DNA from: Rhizophagus prolifer
Taxonomy: Eukaryota; Glomeromycota; Glomeromycetes; Glomerales; Glomeraceae
Direction: 5' to 3'
DNA: 64,000 nucleotides
Assembly (NCBI GenBank): GCA_019425655.1
Contig: NQWY01033760.1
Location: forward strand, 62,001 to 126,000
Made by a program: the position numbers and the translations under genes. The notes under the pieces were generated by a model. The model was not told the origin of the DNA and made no database searches. It saw only the letters and a list, made by a program, of their open reading frames with translations. Of the stretch, positions 45,708 to 55,039 are shown one piece after another (within the stretch, counting starts at the first letter, position 1; every line of letters starts with the position of its first letter).

Positions 45708-46544
45708 TTATTTCTTGCTTACTATTTTTTTGAATTCATTGTAAACCAATTGAGCGACAGCTTTTGCACCTTCCGGCTGGAAGTGGGTGTCATCTTTCTG
45801 ACCTTTTGGATAAGCTTGATATTTTCCTTCGGGAAGATTCATAAAATAGGTTGTGGTCACGAAATCTTTTCCTTTTTTCGTGAAAAATTCTCTGGACAAT
45901 CTGTTCAAATCAATAACATCGACTTTTTGTTCTTGCCCGACTTCTATCATTGCTTTTGCGTAATCGACATGACTATCTTCTAAAATACCTTCTTTCCAAG
46001 GATAATTTCTTGAAACCGGCGTTACCAACACGGGCGTTGCCCCTTTCTCACGAACCTGATGAATATACAACCTCAAATACTCTTTGTAACCCGGAACATC
46101 CACATAACGGTCGACTTTTTTCTCAGATTCATCGTTGTGACCAAACTGGATCAGTACCCAATCCTTCGGTTTCAGATTTTCAAAAATGTAACGCCACCGG
46201 CCTTCCTGAAAAAAGGTTCTTGTGCTTCTTCCACCTTTAGCTTTGTCCACAACCAAAACTTGTTTTGCTAAATTCGATTTGAAAGTTTTGAGACTGTCCG
46301 CGCCAAAAAACTCCTGAAAAACGCCGCCCCAACCTTGCTGCGGATAACGCTTTTCCTGATAATTGCTTTCTAAAGTATAATCGGTCAACGTAGAATCGCC
46401 AGCTAAAAAAATATTGGTCGTGTTTTTGTCTGTGGAAGGTTGCACGATTCTCTCTTTTTGATTATCCTGTTCTGTCTGAGCAACAATCATCACAGAAGCT
46501 GCGATAAAAAATGCTGTCGAGATTTTTTTGAAAGAAATTTTCAT
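45708..46544 (-). CDS. Rhamnogalacturonan-acetylesterase-like SGNH hydrolase (CE12-type)
   Basis: 278 residues. The signal helix is KKISTAFFIAASVMIVAQ. SGNH blocks: NIFLAGDSTLTDY (Ser nucleophile), VDKAKGGRSTRTFF (Gly), WVLIQFGHNDESEK (Asn), and DDTHFQPEGAKAVA (Asp and His). This is the CE12/YxiM-like pattern of esterases that take acetyl groups off rhamnogalacturonan or pectin. It sits between GH105 and GH28 on the same strand, which fits stepwise debranching in the periplasm. Confidence 0.92.
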   Translation of the reverse strand: MKISFKKISTAFFIAASVMIVAQTEQDNQKERIVQPSTDKNTTNIFLAGDSTLTDYTLESNYQEKRYPQQGWGGVFQEFFGADSLKTFKSNLAKQVLVVDKAKGGRSTRTFFQEGRWRYIFENLKPKDWVLIQFGHNDESEKKVDRYVDVPGYKEYLRLYIHQVREKGATPVLVTPVSRNYPWKEGILEDSHVDYAKAMIEVGQEQKVDVIDLNRLSREFFTKKGKDFVTTTYFMNLPEGKYQAYPKGQKDDTHFQPEGAKAVAQLVYNEFKKIVSKK

Positions 46545-46638
46545 TTTTGATTATAATCTATTTCGTTTTAATTTTTTGTAATTCTGAAAAGTCAAATTTG
46601 ACCTAAAATACCTGAACGCTTTGACAGAACTTATATTT

Positions 46639-47883
46639 TTATTTCTCTAGTTCCAGACTTGCGAGGATGAACGGGCCTGTTCCTTTTGGGTCATTGGAAC
46701 GTATCTCTTCATTGACATAATATTCGTAAGTTCCGCTTCTGTAAGGTGTTCCGCCTAATCCGGCAACTGCGCAGTTTTGGTTCAGATTGACTGTCCCATC
46801 CTTCTCAACCGAGATTAGATTTTTGAGGATTCCGTTGTAGCCTTTTTTAGCAACCGCATTATAAGAAGCTGGTAAGTATTTTTTTCTGACAGCTTTTGCA
46901 AAGGTGTAAACAAACATTGATGATGCTGAAGCTTCGAGATAATTTCCTTTTTCGCCACCTTTGTCCAAAACCTGGTACCAAAGTCCCGTTTTCTCGTCCT
47001 GAATTTTCACCAAAGCTTCTGAATAAGATTTAAGATAACCCATGAGTTTTGCTCTTCCGGGATGATGTTCCGGCAAATAATCCAGAACATCTACGATAGC
47101 CATGCCGTACCAGCCCATCGCACGTCCCCAGAAATTGGGGGAAAGTCCTGTTTTTTTATCTGCCCACTGTTGTTCTTTGCTCTCGTCCCAGCCATGATAC
47201 AACAAGCCGGTTTTAGGATCAACCATGTGCTTCTGGATGATATCAAACTGATTCACAATATCATTGTAAGCTTTATCCGCATCAGCTCCTTCATCAAACA
47301 ATCTTGTATAATTAGCATAAAACGGCTCTGCCATATACAATCCATCCAGCCACATTTGATTGGGATAAATTTTCTTGTGCCAGAATCCACCTTCGGAAGT
47401 TCTTGGATGATCGTTCAGTTGTGACCTTAGCAATTGCGTCGCTTTCAGGTATTTTTCATCTTTGGTTGCGAGGAAAAGATAAATTAAAACATTACCGGAA
47501 TTCAGCATATCGAGATTATACTTATTGATATCGTAGGTTTTAATCGTGCCGTCTGCATTGACCAATTCGTCAGCATAGGCTTTGATGTAATCATAATATT
47601 CTCTTTTTCCCGTTTTCCTGAATAATTGTTCCGCAGCTTTCAAAACCAAGCCGTTGGGATAGCTCCATTTCGGTGATTTGAAAAAATCCAACATCCAGGC
47701 TTCGGGAAAACGTTTCATCTCGGATTGCATCATTCTTTCTGACCAAGGCAGCTTTGTAGAAATAGTCTGTCTTGTAACCTTCAAAACTTTTTGATTGGTC
47801 TGATTTGGTTGTTGCGCACAGGAAAAAAACAGTCCTGATGCTAATGCAGCCATAGTTAATATTCTGAGTCTGTTGAATTTCAT
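46639..47883 (-). CDS. GH105 unsaturated galacturonyl/rhamnogalacturonyl hydrolase, lipoprotein
   Basis: 414 residues. MKFNRLRILTMAALASGLFFSC is a lipoprotein signal. The (alpha/alpha)6-barrel has YteR/GH105 motifs: WMLDFFKSPKWSYPNGLVL, WLDGLYMAEPFYANYTRL with the catalytic Asp, GRAMGWYGMAIVDVLDYLP, and ASASSMFVYTFAKAVRKKYL. It removes the terminal 4,5-unsaturated galacturonate left by pectate or RG lyases, feeding KdgF/KduI. The lipid anchor probably holds it on the periplasmic side. Confidence 0.92.
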   Translation of the reverse strand: MKFNRLRILTMAALASGLFFSCAQQPNQTNQKVLKVTRQTISTKLPWSERMMQSEMKRFPEAWMLDFFKSPKWSYPNGLVLKAAEQLFRKTGKREYYDYIKAYADELVNADGTIKTYDINKYNLDMLNSGNVLIYLFLATKDEKYLKATQLLRSQLNDHPRTSEGGFWHKKIYPNQMWLDGLYMAEPFYANYTRLFDEGADADKAYNDIVNQFDIIQKHMVDPKTGLLYHGWDESKEQQWADKKTGLSPNFWGRAMGWYGMAIVDVLDYLPEHHPGRAKLMGYLKSYSEALVKIQDEKTGLWYQVLDKGGEKGNYLEASASSMFVYTFAKAVRKKYLPASYNAVAKKGYNGILKNLISVEKDGTVNLNQNCAVAGLGGTPYRSGTYEYYVNEEIRSNDPKGTGPFILASLELEK

Positions 47884-47953
47884 TTTTCTTACTTTTATTC
47901 TTTCTCTTCTGTTTAAACAGATCGAGATGATTTGGTTTAACGTTGAATCGCAC

Positions 47954-48033
47954 GCAGCCCGGCCTGAGTGGAGCTCTTTTTCTTTTTTACCGAAAAAGAA
48001 AAAAGCGGGAACGGAGGACGGATTAAGCTGCCC
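47954..48033 (+). repeat. Dispersed palindromic repeat family R1, copy C
   Basis: Arms match copy A (GCAGCCCGGCCTGAGTGGAG .. GGAGGACGGATTAAGCTGCC). Here the centre is a perfect T-rich/A-rich hairpin (TTTTTCTTTTT with AAAAAGAAAAA). It lies between DUF4861 and GH105. Confidence 0.8.
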
Positions 48034-48045
48034 AAATTATTCTGT

Positions 48046-49044
48046 TTACAATGTTCCATCGTTGTCGAGCTGGTCTAATTTTTTATCCAGATCCTGATAG
48101 AACTCGGTTTCGGTTTTGATGCCGTCTGGTTCCTGTGACCATGCTGCCAAAAAGTAATACGATACATTTTGGGTCTTTTTGAAAACCACTGTATGTGTGG
48201 ATTTGGTCTTTACATACTTATCAAAACTATTGATGGGATAAAAAACCGCCATCCCGAGATTGTCATCTTTTTTAGCCAAAGTCTGCTGACCAAAAGTAGC
48301 AATGTAAGCCCACTTTTTATTCTTGCCTGTAACCTGTTTGACCGGTATTTTGTCGAACGCCACGATCCCTGTACATAATCCGGAAATGGCGTTGCTCAAA
48401 GTTAAATCTACTTTTACAAAACGGTCTCTGTTGAAAATCGTGAGTCTGGAATGAACATCTATCGCATCGCCCCAGGTTTTCCAGCCTTTGTAATTGATAA
48501 TCGCATATGAGTAATCTTTCTCGTTGATTACTTTTGCGGCTGTTGATTTTACCATTTTGAAAGTCTCGACAAAATCGTTTTGTTCATCATATCTGCCGTA
48601 AGAACCAATACCAATCGTTCGCCCGGATTTCAATATATCCTGTCCCCAAACTGCATCGTGGTGGTATGATTCGAAGCCATCCTGACCGACTTCCGGCAAA
48701 ACCAAAGTGTTAACTTTTTTCCCGAAAATATCCGTTGCATTGCGCCAATCGAGATATAATCTATAACCAATCTGGTTGTTTTCCAAACCTATCCCTTCAT
48801 ATCTGATGTAAGTTGAATGGTCTGTGTGTTCCGCAGGAATCGTAAGCTCGTTAACATTTTTAAACGTCCCTCCGACATATTGATTACCATCCCATTTTCC
48901 GCCTTCTTTTATAGATAATTCGGCGTAAGAAAATGGAGCATTTCCGTTTTTCCTGATTGTCCGTATGACATCTGTCTGCGCAGAGCAACTGATAAAACTT
49001 ATCAGCAATCCTGAATAAATAGTTTTAAGTATGATGTTTTTCAT
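48046..49044 (-). CDS. DUF4861-family lipoprotein
   Basis: 332 residues from ATG 49044: MKNIILKTIYSGLLISFISC is a lipoprotein signal. The body is beta-rich (FSYAELSIKEGGKWDGNQYV, YIRYEGIGLENNQIGYRLYL, HHDAVWGQDILKSGRTIGIG, LTIFNRDRFVKVDLTLSNAI, SYYFLAAWSQEPDGIKTETE). It matches the DUF4861 family, which recurs in pectin and other uronic-acid loci of Bacteroidota next to GH105. I do not know an established activity. The conserved His, Asp and Trp around HHDAVWG could form an active site. Confidence 0.8.
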   Translation of the reverse strand: MKNIILKTIYSGLLISFISCSAQTDVIRTIRKNGNAPFSYAELSIKEGGKWDGNQYVGGTFKNVNELTIPAEHTDHSTYIRYEGIGLENNQIGYRLYLDWRNATDIFGKKVNTLVLPEVGQDGFESYHHDAVWGQDILKSGRTIGIGSYGRYDEQNDFVETFKMVKSTAAKVINEKDYSYAIINYKGWKTWGDAIDVHSRLTIFNRDRFVKVDLTLSNAISGLCTGIVAFDKIPVKQVTGKNKKWAYIATFGQQTLAKKDDNLGMAVFYPINSFDKYVKTKSTHTVVFKKTQNVSYYFLAAWSQEPDGIKTETEFYQDLDKKLDQLDNDGTL

Positions 49045-49144
49045 TTTTATTATTTTGTTTGAACGCAAAGTCCTAGAAGGTTTTTTATTCTATGCAATGC
49101 TTTAAGTTAGCAAAGACACTTCGACTTCGTTCAGTGACCTAATA

Positions 49145-50158
49145 TTAATTTATTTTAAAATTCCACTTGTCTTTTCCTGAAAGAATATTTTTGATTGAGT
49201 AGTCTTTGGACTGTTCCTTTGTTAATTGACGAGACCAGGCAACTCTATTCTTGACATCACCTCCACTTCCGGTCGAATTGAATTCTGCGTAAAAAACAGT
49301 TTTTTCAGCTTCCGGTTTTTTCCAATTGTGCCAGCCTTCGGGTTTTATCACGTCCGAAATTTCTGTATTGATAAAAACTGTTTTAGCAAAAGGTCGCCAA
49401 GGTCTTCCAAGGTAAACAGATTCTGGTTTCGCCTCGCCTTTGATTTTGCAATCGATGAAAACAAAACCATACCTTACATTCTCCGGAGTTGAAGCTGCTG
49501 TGAGATAAGTTGCACTTTCTTTCGCATAGATTGTGCAATCTTTAAAAACCGCAGTTGCCGCACCGAAAATGAAATCAGTTGTTCCTTCAATGTAACAGTT
49601 TTTAAAATAATGACGGATTTCCCTTTTGGGCTCAGGAACATCCTGCTGTCCTTTCAGATACAAGGTATCCTGAAATCCGAGAAACCTGCAATTCTTAAAA
49701 ATAGCTTTGTCGCCTGTAATGAGAACAGCAACGGCTTGTCCTACTTTTCCGGCATCATTTTGAAAAGTGACATTCTTCGCCGAAAAGTTGTCTGAAAAAA
49801 TAAAAATGGTTGATGAACCTGTTGTTCCCATTTCTTTTCCTTCGGGATTTTTCTTTGATGCAAAATCGCCGTTAACAATTATGGTTTCATCCAAACTTTC
49901 ACCTTCGAAACAAATAGCCCCTTTGGCTGCAGGAACAATTATTTTTTCTCTGTAAATTCCCTTTCTGATAATAATCTTTGTTTTGGAATCCAGCTTATCT
50001 TCAACTGCATTAACCGCTTCCTGAATTGTTTTGAAATCTCCTTTTCCGTCTTTTGAAACGGTATAAATTGTTTCAGAATTATGCATAACGCTGAAAGAAT
50101 TGATAATAATCAAAACAAGGATGAAAGAAAAAAACAATAACGGATTTCTGGTTTTCAT
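49145..50158 (-). CDS. Pectinesterase (CE8), single-domain
   Basis: 337 residues. The signal helix is PLLFFSFILVLIIINSFSV. CE8 motifs are YTVSKDGKGDFKTIQEAVNA, KVGQAVAVLITGDKA, GFQDTLYLKGQQDVPEPKRE, IEGTTDFIFGAATAVFKDC and YLGRPWRPFAKTVFINT, with catalytic residues intact. A close relative of the enzyme at 41941 with the same architecture and no sorting domain, so it is probably also periplasmic. The longer loop after QDTLY may alter substrate length preference. It lies between the large PL1 gene and the DUF4861 gene. Confidence 0.93.
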   Translation of the reverse strand: MKTRNPLLFFSFILVLIIINSFSVMHNSETIYTVSKDGKGDFKTIQEAVNAVEDKLDSKTKIIIRKGIYREKIIVPAAKGAICFEGESLDETIIVNGDFASKKNPEGKEMGTTGSSTIFIFSDNFSAKNVTFQNDAGKVGQAVAVLITGDKAIFKNCRFLGFQDTLYLKGQQDVPEPKREIRHYFKNCYIEGTTDFIFGAATAVFKDCTIYAKESATYLTAASTPENVRYGFVFIDCKIKGEAKPESVYLGRPWRPFAKTVFINTEISDVIKPEGWHNWKKPEAEKTVFYAEFNSTGSGGDVKNRVAWSRQLTKEQSKDYSIKNILSGKDKWNFKIN

Positions 50159-50181
50159 TGATGTTGATTCTATTAACAGGT

Positions 50182-50244
50182 CGCTCCTACGGAGCTCTTT
50201 GTTTTTTTAATATTTTACTACAAACATATCGCTCCTACAGAGCT
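50182..50244. repeat. Two short palindromes (GCTCCTACGGAGC type)
   Basis: CGCTCCTACGGAGCT at 50182-50196 and CGCTCCTACAGAGCT at 50230-50244. Each is a 5-bp stem with a 3-nt loop. A CCCCTTTCGGG hairpin follows further on. They fill the 247-bp gap between PL1 and pectinesterase, which has no gene. Confidence 0.7.
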
Positions 50245-50405
50245 ATAAATTTTTGATGTCTATTTCTAGAAATTTTTTTTGTATGAGCCGTGCCAATCTT
50301 TTTAAATATACAAGTTTCCACCCCTTTCGGGATGAAAACCTGTATGAATTTAACAATTAAATAATGTGACCTGAATGCTACAGGCTGACATTAGATGATT
50401 TAAGT

Positions 50406-52964
50406 TTATTTTTTGATAATCTTTTTAGTGATTACTCCCTTATCAGTTGTGATGCTGATAATGTAATTACCTGTTGTAAGATCTCTCAAATCAACTGAAT
50501 CTGCTTTTGCATCCGTTATATTCCTAACCAATGCACCTGCAAAATTGTAAACTTTAATACTTTGCATTTTTTCTCCGGCAGTATTGATCTGCAAATAATC
50601 AGAAACCGGGTTTGGATATAAAGTTATCTGCGCTTTATTAATATCATTGGCTGCTAATGCATAAGTTGTTTTAATATAATAAAGGTTGGTTGTATCTCCT
50701 TTTGTAATGCTATGTGCTCCTGCTGCGACATTAGGAATTGTCACAATACCGTTTACCGCAGTGTAATTAACGCCATCAAATTTTACATTTTTAGCAAAAT
50801 CGGCATCGAAAACCAAAACCAAAGTTGATACTGCAGTTGTTGTATAATTGATACTTGTAGCAGATTCCATTTTGAAACGCTTAGTCAGTGTAAATCCGTC
50901 ATAAGACTGAGAACCATCTGTAGAATTCATGTTACCTGTGATGGTGTAGAATGTACTTATTTTCCCGGAAGTTGTGAAGTTATGGATCAATCCATCTGAA
51001 CCCGGATTCCCGGTTGAACCGACTGTAACAGTTCCGCTGATAGAAACAGCTGTCCCAGTGGCTCCAACTGTTGTAACTGTGTAAGCTGTAGTTTGAGTCG
51101 GAGTTCCGGTAATTGTTACAGTTTTAGCAGTTGCATCTTTTGTAAATGTAAGACCATTGGTAACACCCGTTAACGACACATCTGTCGCATCTCCACCCCA
51201 AGTAAATACAATAGAAGCTACTGCAGATCCTGAAGTTACCGTCTGATCTTTGTTTCCTGACGTGTTAACCAAAGTCTGTGAGCCACCTTCTGCCTGGATA
51301 AAAACCATAGTTGTTCCATAAGCAGTCAAAGCTGATTTGAGGCCTGTAATTACTGTATAAGATTTATCATCAACAGCGTTATCAAAAGTCCATTTGAAAT
51401 CGCCACCTTGTACACGTCCTGCATATAATTTTGTTCTGTCTCTAGCAGCAGTCGGATCTTCAACAGATAGATTCTTTACATAAAGAGAAGCATCTGTATC
51501 AAAATTATTATATGAGTTTGCTCCTACTTTTGATTTGACCGTGTTAGGAACTATTTCTCCACGTGATGTTGCCAGGTAAGCATCAAAATCTGTTAATGAA
51601 CTGATTTTTCCTTCGATATTGTATAAAGGATTCGGGTCTGCATAAGCTACAAAACGCATAGAATTGGTTGCAATATCTGCATCCATAACATTGTTGAAAG
51701 CTTTGATCATTCCTCCGTCTTCTCCAGAAAAAGTCCCTTGATTGGTTGGATCGTTCATTTGTTTTGAAGGATTCCAAACGTCTGTTCCTTGTAAAGAGAT
51801 CATCATTGGATTTTTAGAATTTCTGAAATAATTCCCTTCTAAAAATAAAGATGAGCCCTCCGTAGATCCTGAACCGTATTTAGAAATTCCGTCAAAATAA
51901 TTGTTGTAAATGTGAGCCGAATAATAACGAACTCTTGGATGTCTTGAGTCTGAATGATCGAACCAGTTGTGGTGGTATGTTACATATAATCCGGACGTTG
52001 TTCCTTCGCTCAATCCTAATAAACTTGATTTCCCTGAATCCCAGAAATGATTGTAAGAATAAGTCGCGTATGAAGTTCCTTTGTTGTCCAGTGCACCGTC
52101 ACCTTTGATCTGATCCGCATCGCTACCGGCATGTCCGTAAAACAAATCATTATTATGAACCCAGATGTAAGAGTTGTTTTGCTGCATGCCAATATTATCG
52201 CCTTCGCTGCTGTCACAATTCATGAATCCAAGATTCGCAATCTCAATATTAGTCGCATTCTTTACACGAATTCCCCAGCCATTTGCCGTTGCATCATTTC
52301 CAACACCTTCTACAGTAATATAGCTCTGATCATTGTTCTTGTTTTCAACCACAAGATCACCGCCTTCCATATCTGTAAAATCGGTAATATTACCAACTAA
52401 TCTAAAAATATAAGGTCTTTTATCAATTCCTTTTTTGATACCGGAAAAGATGTTCTGAAACCCAACATAATTAGTCGTATTTCCATTGTTACTGGTAATT
52501 ACATTAAAAGAAATCGTATTTTTACTTTTCTCTGTAATATACAAGATGACAGCATTATCCTTTGGCGTCCCGTCGGCTTTGTAACCACCTGGAACTCTTC
52601 CACCATTAAAGGCAAAACCATTCCTGTCCTGTGGAAGAACTGTCAAAGCACCGGTTGTAGAACCTGAGCCTTCAATCCCTAAAATTACCGGTTTAACGGT
52701 AATGGTATAATTACCTGCTTTCAGTCCTAAAATGTCAGCTCTGAAATATGATCCGTAACTGCGAATCAAATAATCATCAACCTGCTTGTTTACAACGCCT
52801 TCACCGGAATAGTAAACATTGTATCTTCCGGCATTTTCTACCGGTTGCCATTTTACAAAGGCTGTTTCTACCCAGCCTGCAGATTCGTTGAATGTAACAG
52901 ACTGTCCTGATACCTGCGTCATTACAAATAACAAGAATACATAAAGTAGTTTAAATTTATTCAT
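50406..52964 (-). CDS. PL1 pectate lyase, multidomain, with Ig-like and carbohydrate-binding-like modules and T9SS domain
   Basis: 852 residues. The signal peptide is MNKFKLLYVFLLFVMTQVSG. An Fn3-like module follows (VKWQPVENAGRYNVYYSGEG). The PL1 beta-helix has GGDLVVENKNNDQSYITVEG, NSYIWVHNNDLFYGHAGSDA, SGLYVTYHHNWFDHSDSRHP and PRVRYYSAHIYNNYFDG (catalytic Arg region). Next come an Ig-like stretch (SIVFTWGGDATDVSLTGVTN), a module with TLTKRFKMESATSINY and NLYYIKTTY that recalls the two small secreted proteins at 39566 and 40800, and a sorting domain (ITLYPNPVSDYLQINTAG ... VITKKIIKK). It cleaves demethylated homogalacturonan outside the cell by beta-elimination. Confidence 0.9.
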   Translation of the reverse strand: MNKFKLLYVFLLFVMTQVSGQSVTFNESAGWVETAFVKWQPVENAGRYNVYYSGEGVVNKQVDDYLIRSYGSYFRADILGLKAGNYTITVKPVILGIEGSGSTTGALTVLPQDRNGFAFNGGRVPGGYKADGTPKDNAVILYITEKSKNTISFNVITSNNGNTTNYVGFQNIFSGIKKGIDKRPYIFRLVGNITDFTDMEGGDLVVENKNNDQSYITVEGVGNDATANGWGIRVKNATNIEIANLGFMNCDSSEGDNIGMQQNNSYIWVHNNDLFYGHAGSDADQIKGDGALDNKGTSYATYSYNHFWDSGKSSLLGLSEGTTSGLYVTYHHNWFDHSDSRHPRVRYYSAHIYNNYFDGISKYGSGSTEGSSLFLEGNYFRNSKNPMMISLQGTDVWNPSKQMNDPTNQGTFSGEDGGMIKAFNNVMDADIATNSMRFVAYADPNPLYNIEGKISSLTDFDAYLATSRGEIVPNTVKSKVGANSYNNFDTDASLYVKNLSVEDPTAARDRTKLYAGRVQGGDFKWTFDNAVDDKSYTVITGLKSALTAYGTTMVFIQAEGGSQTLVNTSGNKDQTVTSGSAVASIVFTWGGDATDVSLTGVTNGLTFTKDATAKTVTITGTPTQTTAYTVTTVGATGTAVSISGTVTVGSTGNPGSDGLIHNFTTSGKISTFYTITGNMNSTDGSQSYDGFTLTKRFKMESATSINYTTTAVSTLVLVFDADFAKNVKFDGVNYTAVNGIVTIPNVAAGAHSITKGDTTNLYYIKTTYALAANDINKAQITLYPNPVSDYLQINTAGEKMQSIKVYNFAGALVRNITDAKADSVDLRDLTTGNYIISITTDKGVITKKIIKK

Positions 52965-53116
52965 ATAAAATTTATTTTAATGAGTCTTTTACGAGTTTTT
53001 ATAAAATGTAATTATTATAATTAGTGTTGACTTCAACGAACCCTTCTCATTAACTAATTTTAAATAATAGTGTATAGTTTTTGTTTAAATTTTGGACAAA
53101 AAATCCCTTAGATTCA

Positions 53117-53149
53117 GCTCTACCAGGATATAAAACCCTGATAGAGTGA
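53117..53149 (-). terminator. Hairpin between susD and the PL1 gene
   Basis: Minus-strand stem CTCTATCAGG with CCTGGTAGAG (one G-T pair), then a T run about 15 nt later. It could act as a partial terminator that raises SusCD over the enzymes, or as a stabiliser. It resembles short repeats often found in such genomes. The rest of the 245-bp gap shows nothing else. Confidence 0.5.
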
Positions 53150-53209
53150 GTCTTCAAAAAAAATTAAAAATATAATAACTTAAAAAAATTCTAGTCCAGA
53201 ATTCTATTT

Positions 53210-55030
53210 CTAATAACCGTAATCCTGAGTCAGATTATAGTTTGATTGTATAATATCGTTATAGATAGGAAGTAATTCTTTTCTATTTGCTTCAAAATAT
53301 TGGGCGTATCCTTTTGCAGGATCATTGATGTAAGTAGCTGTCATAGCTGCTCTCCAATTGACTCTTGTATAGCCTGCCGGCGTATTTGCTACTGACGGCG
53401 TATAATATACGTCTGATCTGTCAACACCCGCAGGAACATACACATCAATTGCCTGAAGTGCTGCCTGTGCAGATTTTGTTTTGTCATATGGAGAAACCTT
53501 GTAATACAGATAAGAAGGAACATTCGCATACTGTCCTGTTCCATTTAACAGATCTGAAAGCTTTTGTCTGGTTTCAGCAATTTTTGTTGCTAAGAGATTC
53601 CAACGGATCAAGTCATATTTTCTAAGGCCTTCTCCTCCGAATTCCAATAATCTCTCATGAACAATATAATTAAAGAATCCTGTTTTATCTGTCGGAATTG
53701 TTCCAGCCTGTCCCAAGTTACCTGCATATGCCCTGTTTCTAACTTGTCTTACCGCATCCAAAGCTTGTGCAGAAGGATTGCCGTTGATTTCATTATCTGC
53801 TTCAGCAAACATTAGAAGAATGTCAGAGTAACGTAACAATGGCCAATCGATAGCAAGATTTTGTGCAGTTCCTGTAACATTTGTCCAAGACTTTCTGAAT
53901 TTTCCGTCTGTACACAAAACGCCGGTCGACAATATTGCCTGGTTGGTAGCATTGATCTGCATAGACGCTACGGTAAGGTCTCTTCTGACATCATATTTTC
54001 CGAATTCGTAAAAATAAGTTGCTATAGCATTGATACCGCCACTACTTTTCCAATTAGAAGCATCATCGTGTCGCATTCCGTTGTAATAACCAATCTTACT
54101 ATCTGTTGCTGCATTACCTCCGTATGCACCTACTGCAAAGATAACCTCATGTGCTGCATCTTCCGTATTCTCATGCAATGGTCTGAAAGCTGCTTCAAAG
54201 CTGTTATTCAAACCGTGTTGCCCGGAATTGATAATATCTCTGCATTCATCATAAGCAATTTTGTAATACACCTCGGAATTAGATCCTTTTGCCATAACTC
54301 TTGGATCTCTTCTAAGAGAATACCCGGCTCTAGCCAAAGCAATTCTCGCTCTAAGACCTTTTACAGCAGCTTTGGTGAATCTTGTATTAGATGTTCCTGA
54401 TTCTGATCTCCAGGGAACTAATTGTGCAGCAGTTGCAAGGTCTGCAATAATTTTATCATAAATAATATCCCTGTCCGTTTTTGGTAAATAAACCGATTCC
54501 AAATCTGATGAAGGCACCATTTGCATTGGAACATCACCCCAGTTTTTGATAAGATCATAATAGAACATTGCTCTCAGTGTCAAAGCTTCGCCATAGTAAC
54601 GATCCATTAACGCTTTATCAGCCGTTGAGCCTGTCTGATAAACTGGTGATAAAGGAATGTTTTTGATACAAAGATTAGCTCTTTCAATCCCTGAATATAA
54701 TTTTAAAAACGGTCTGTTAAGATCCGGATTAGAAGTACAAGCGCCATACGTACTGATTCCCCTTCTGTCATTACAGTTATAATCTCCTGATGTTTTAAAA
54801 TCATCAGCCGACTGGGGATAATATAAATTCAGTCTCTGTCCATATCCATCATCACCAATTATTTGGTTATAAACACCAATTAATGCGCTGAAAGTGTCGG
54901 CAGTGCTGTCAAACTGCTGTGCTTCATTGGAACTGGAAATATTTTCTGCATTAAGGAAGTCTTCACAAGATGTAAAAATACTGAAGGCAACCAAACAACT
55001 AAGAATATAAATTAATCTGTTAATTTTCAT
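53210..55030 (-). CDS. SusD/RagB-family outer-membrane glycan-binding lipoprotein
   Basis: 606 residues. MKINRLIYILSCLVAFSIFTSC is a lipoprotein signal, then EDFLNAENISSS, the typical SusD start. Helical TPR-like core segments follow: RPFLKLYSGIERANLCIKNI, GEALTLRAMFYYDLIKNWGD, VPMQMVPSSD, TKAAVKGLRARIALARAGYS, RYSDILLMFAEADNEINGN, LDAVRQVRNRAY and VHERLLEFGGEGLRKYDLIR. It forms the lid of the SusC barrel and captures oligosaccharides at the cell surface. In this locus the ligand is most likely galacturonan oligosaccharides. It follows susC by 9 bp. Confidence 0.95.
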   Translation of the reverse strand: MKINRLIYILSCLVAFSIFTSCEDFLNAENISSSNEAQQFDSTADTFSALIGVYNQIIGDDGYGQRLNLYYPQSADDFKTSGDYNCNDRRGISTYGACTSNPDLNRPFLKLYSGIERANLCIKNIPLSPVYQTGSTADKALMDRYYGEALTLRAMFYYDLIKNWGDVPMQMVPSSDLESVYLPKTDRDIIYDKIIADLATAAQLVPWRSESGTSNTRFTKAAVKGLRARIALARAGYSLRRDPRVMAKGSNSEVYYKIAYDECRDIINSGQHGLNNSFEAAFRPLHENTEDAAHEVIFAVGAYGGNAATDSKIGYYNGMRHDDASNWKSSGGINAIATYFYEFGKYDVRRDLTVASMQINATNQAILSTGVLCTDGKFRKSWTNVTGTAQNLAIDWPLLRYSDILLMFAEADNEINGNPSAQALDAVRQVRNRAYAGNLGQAGTIPTDKTGFFNYIVHERLLEFGGEGLRKYDLIRWNLLATKIAETRQKLSDLLNGTGQYANVPSYLYYKVSPYDKTKSAQAALQAIDVYVPAGVDRSDVYYTPSVANTPAGYTRVNWRAAMTATYINDPAKGYAQYFEANRKELLPIYNDIIQSNYNLTQDYGY

Positions 55031-55039
55031 TTTTTTGAA

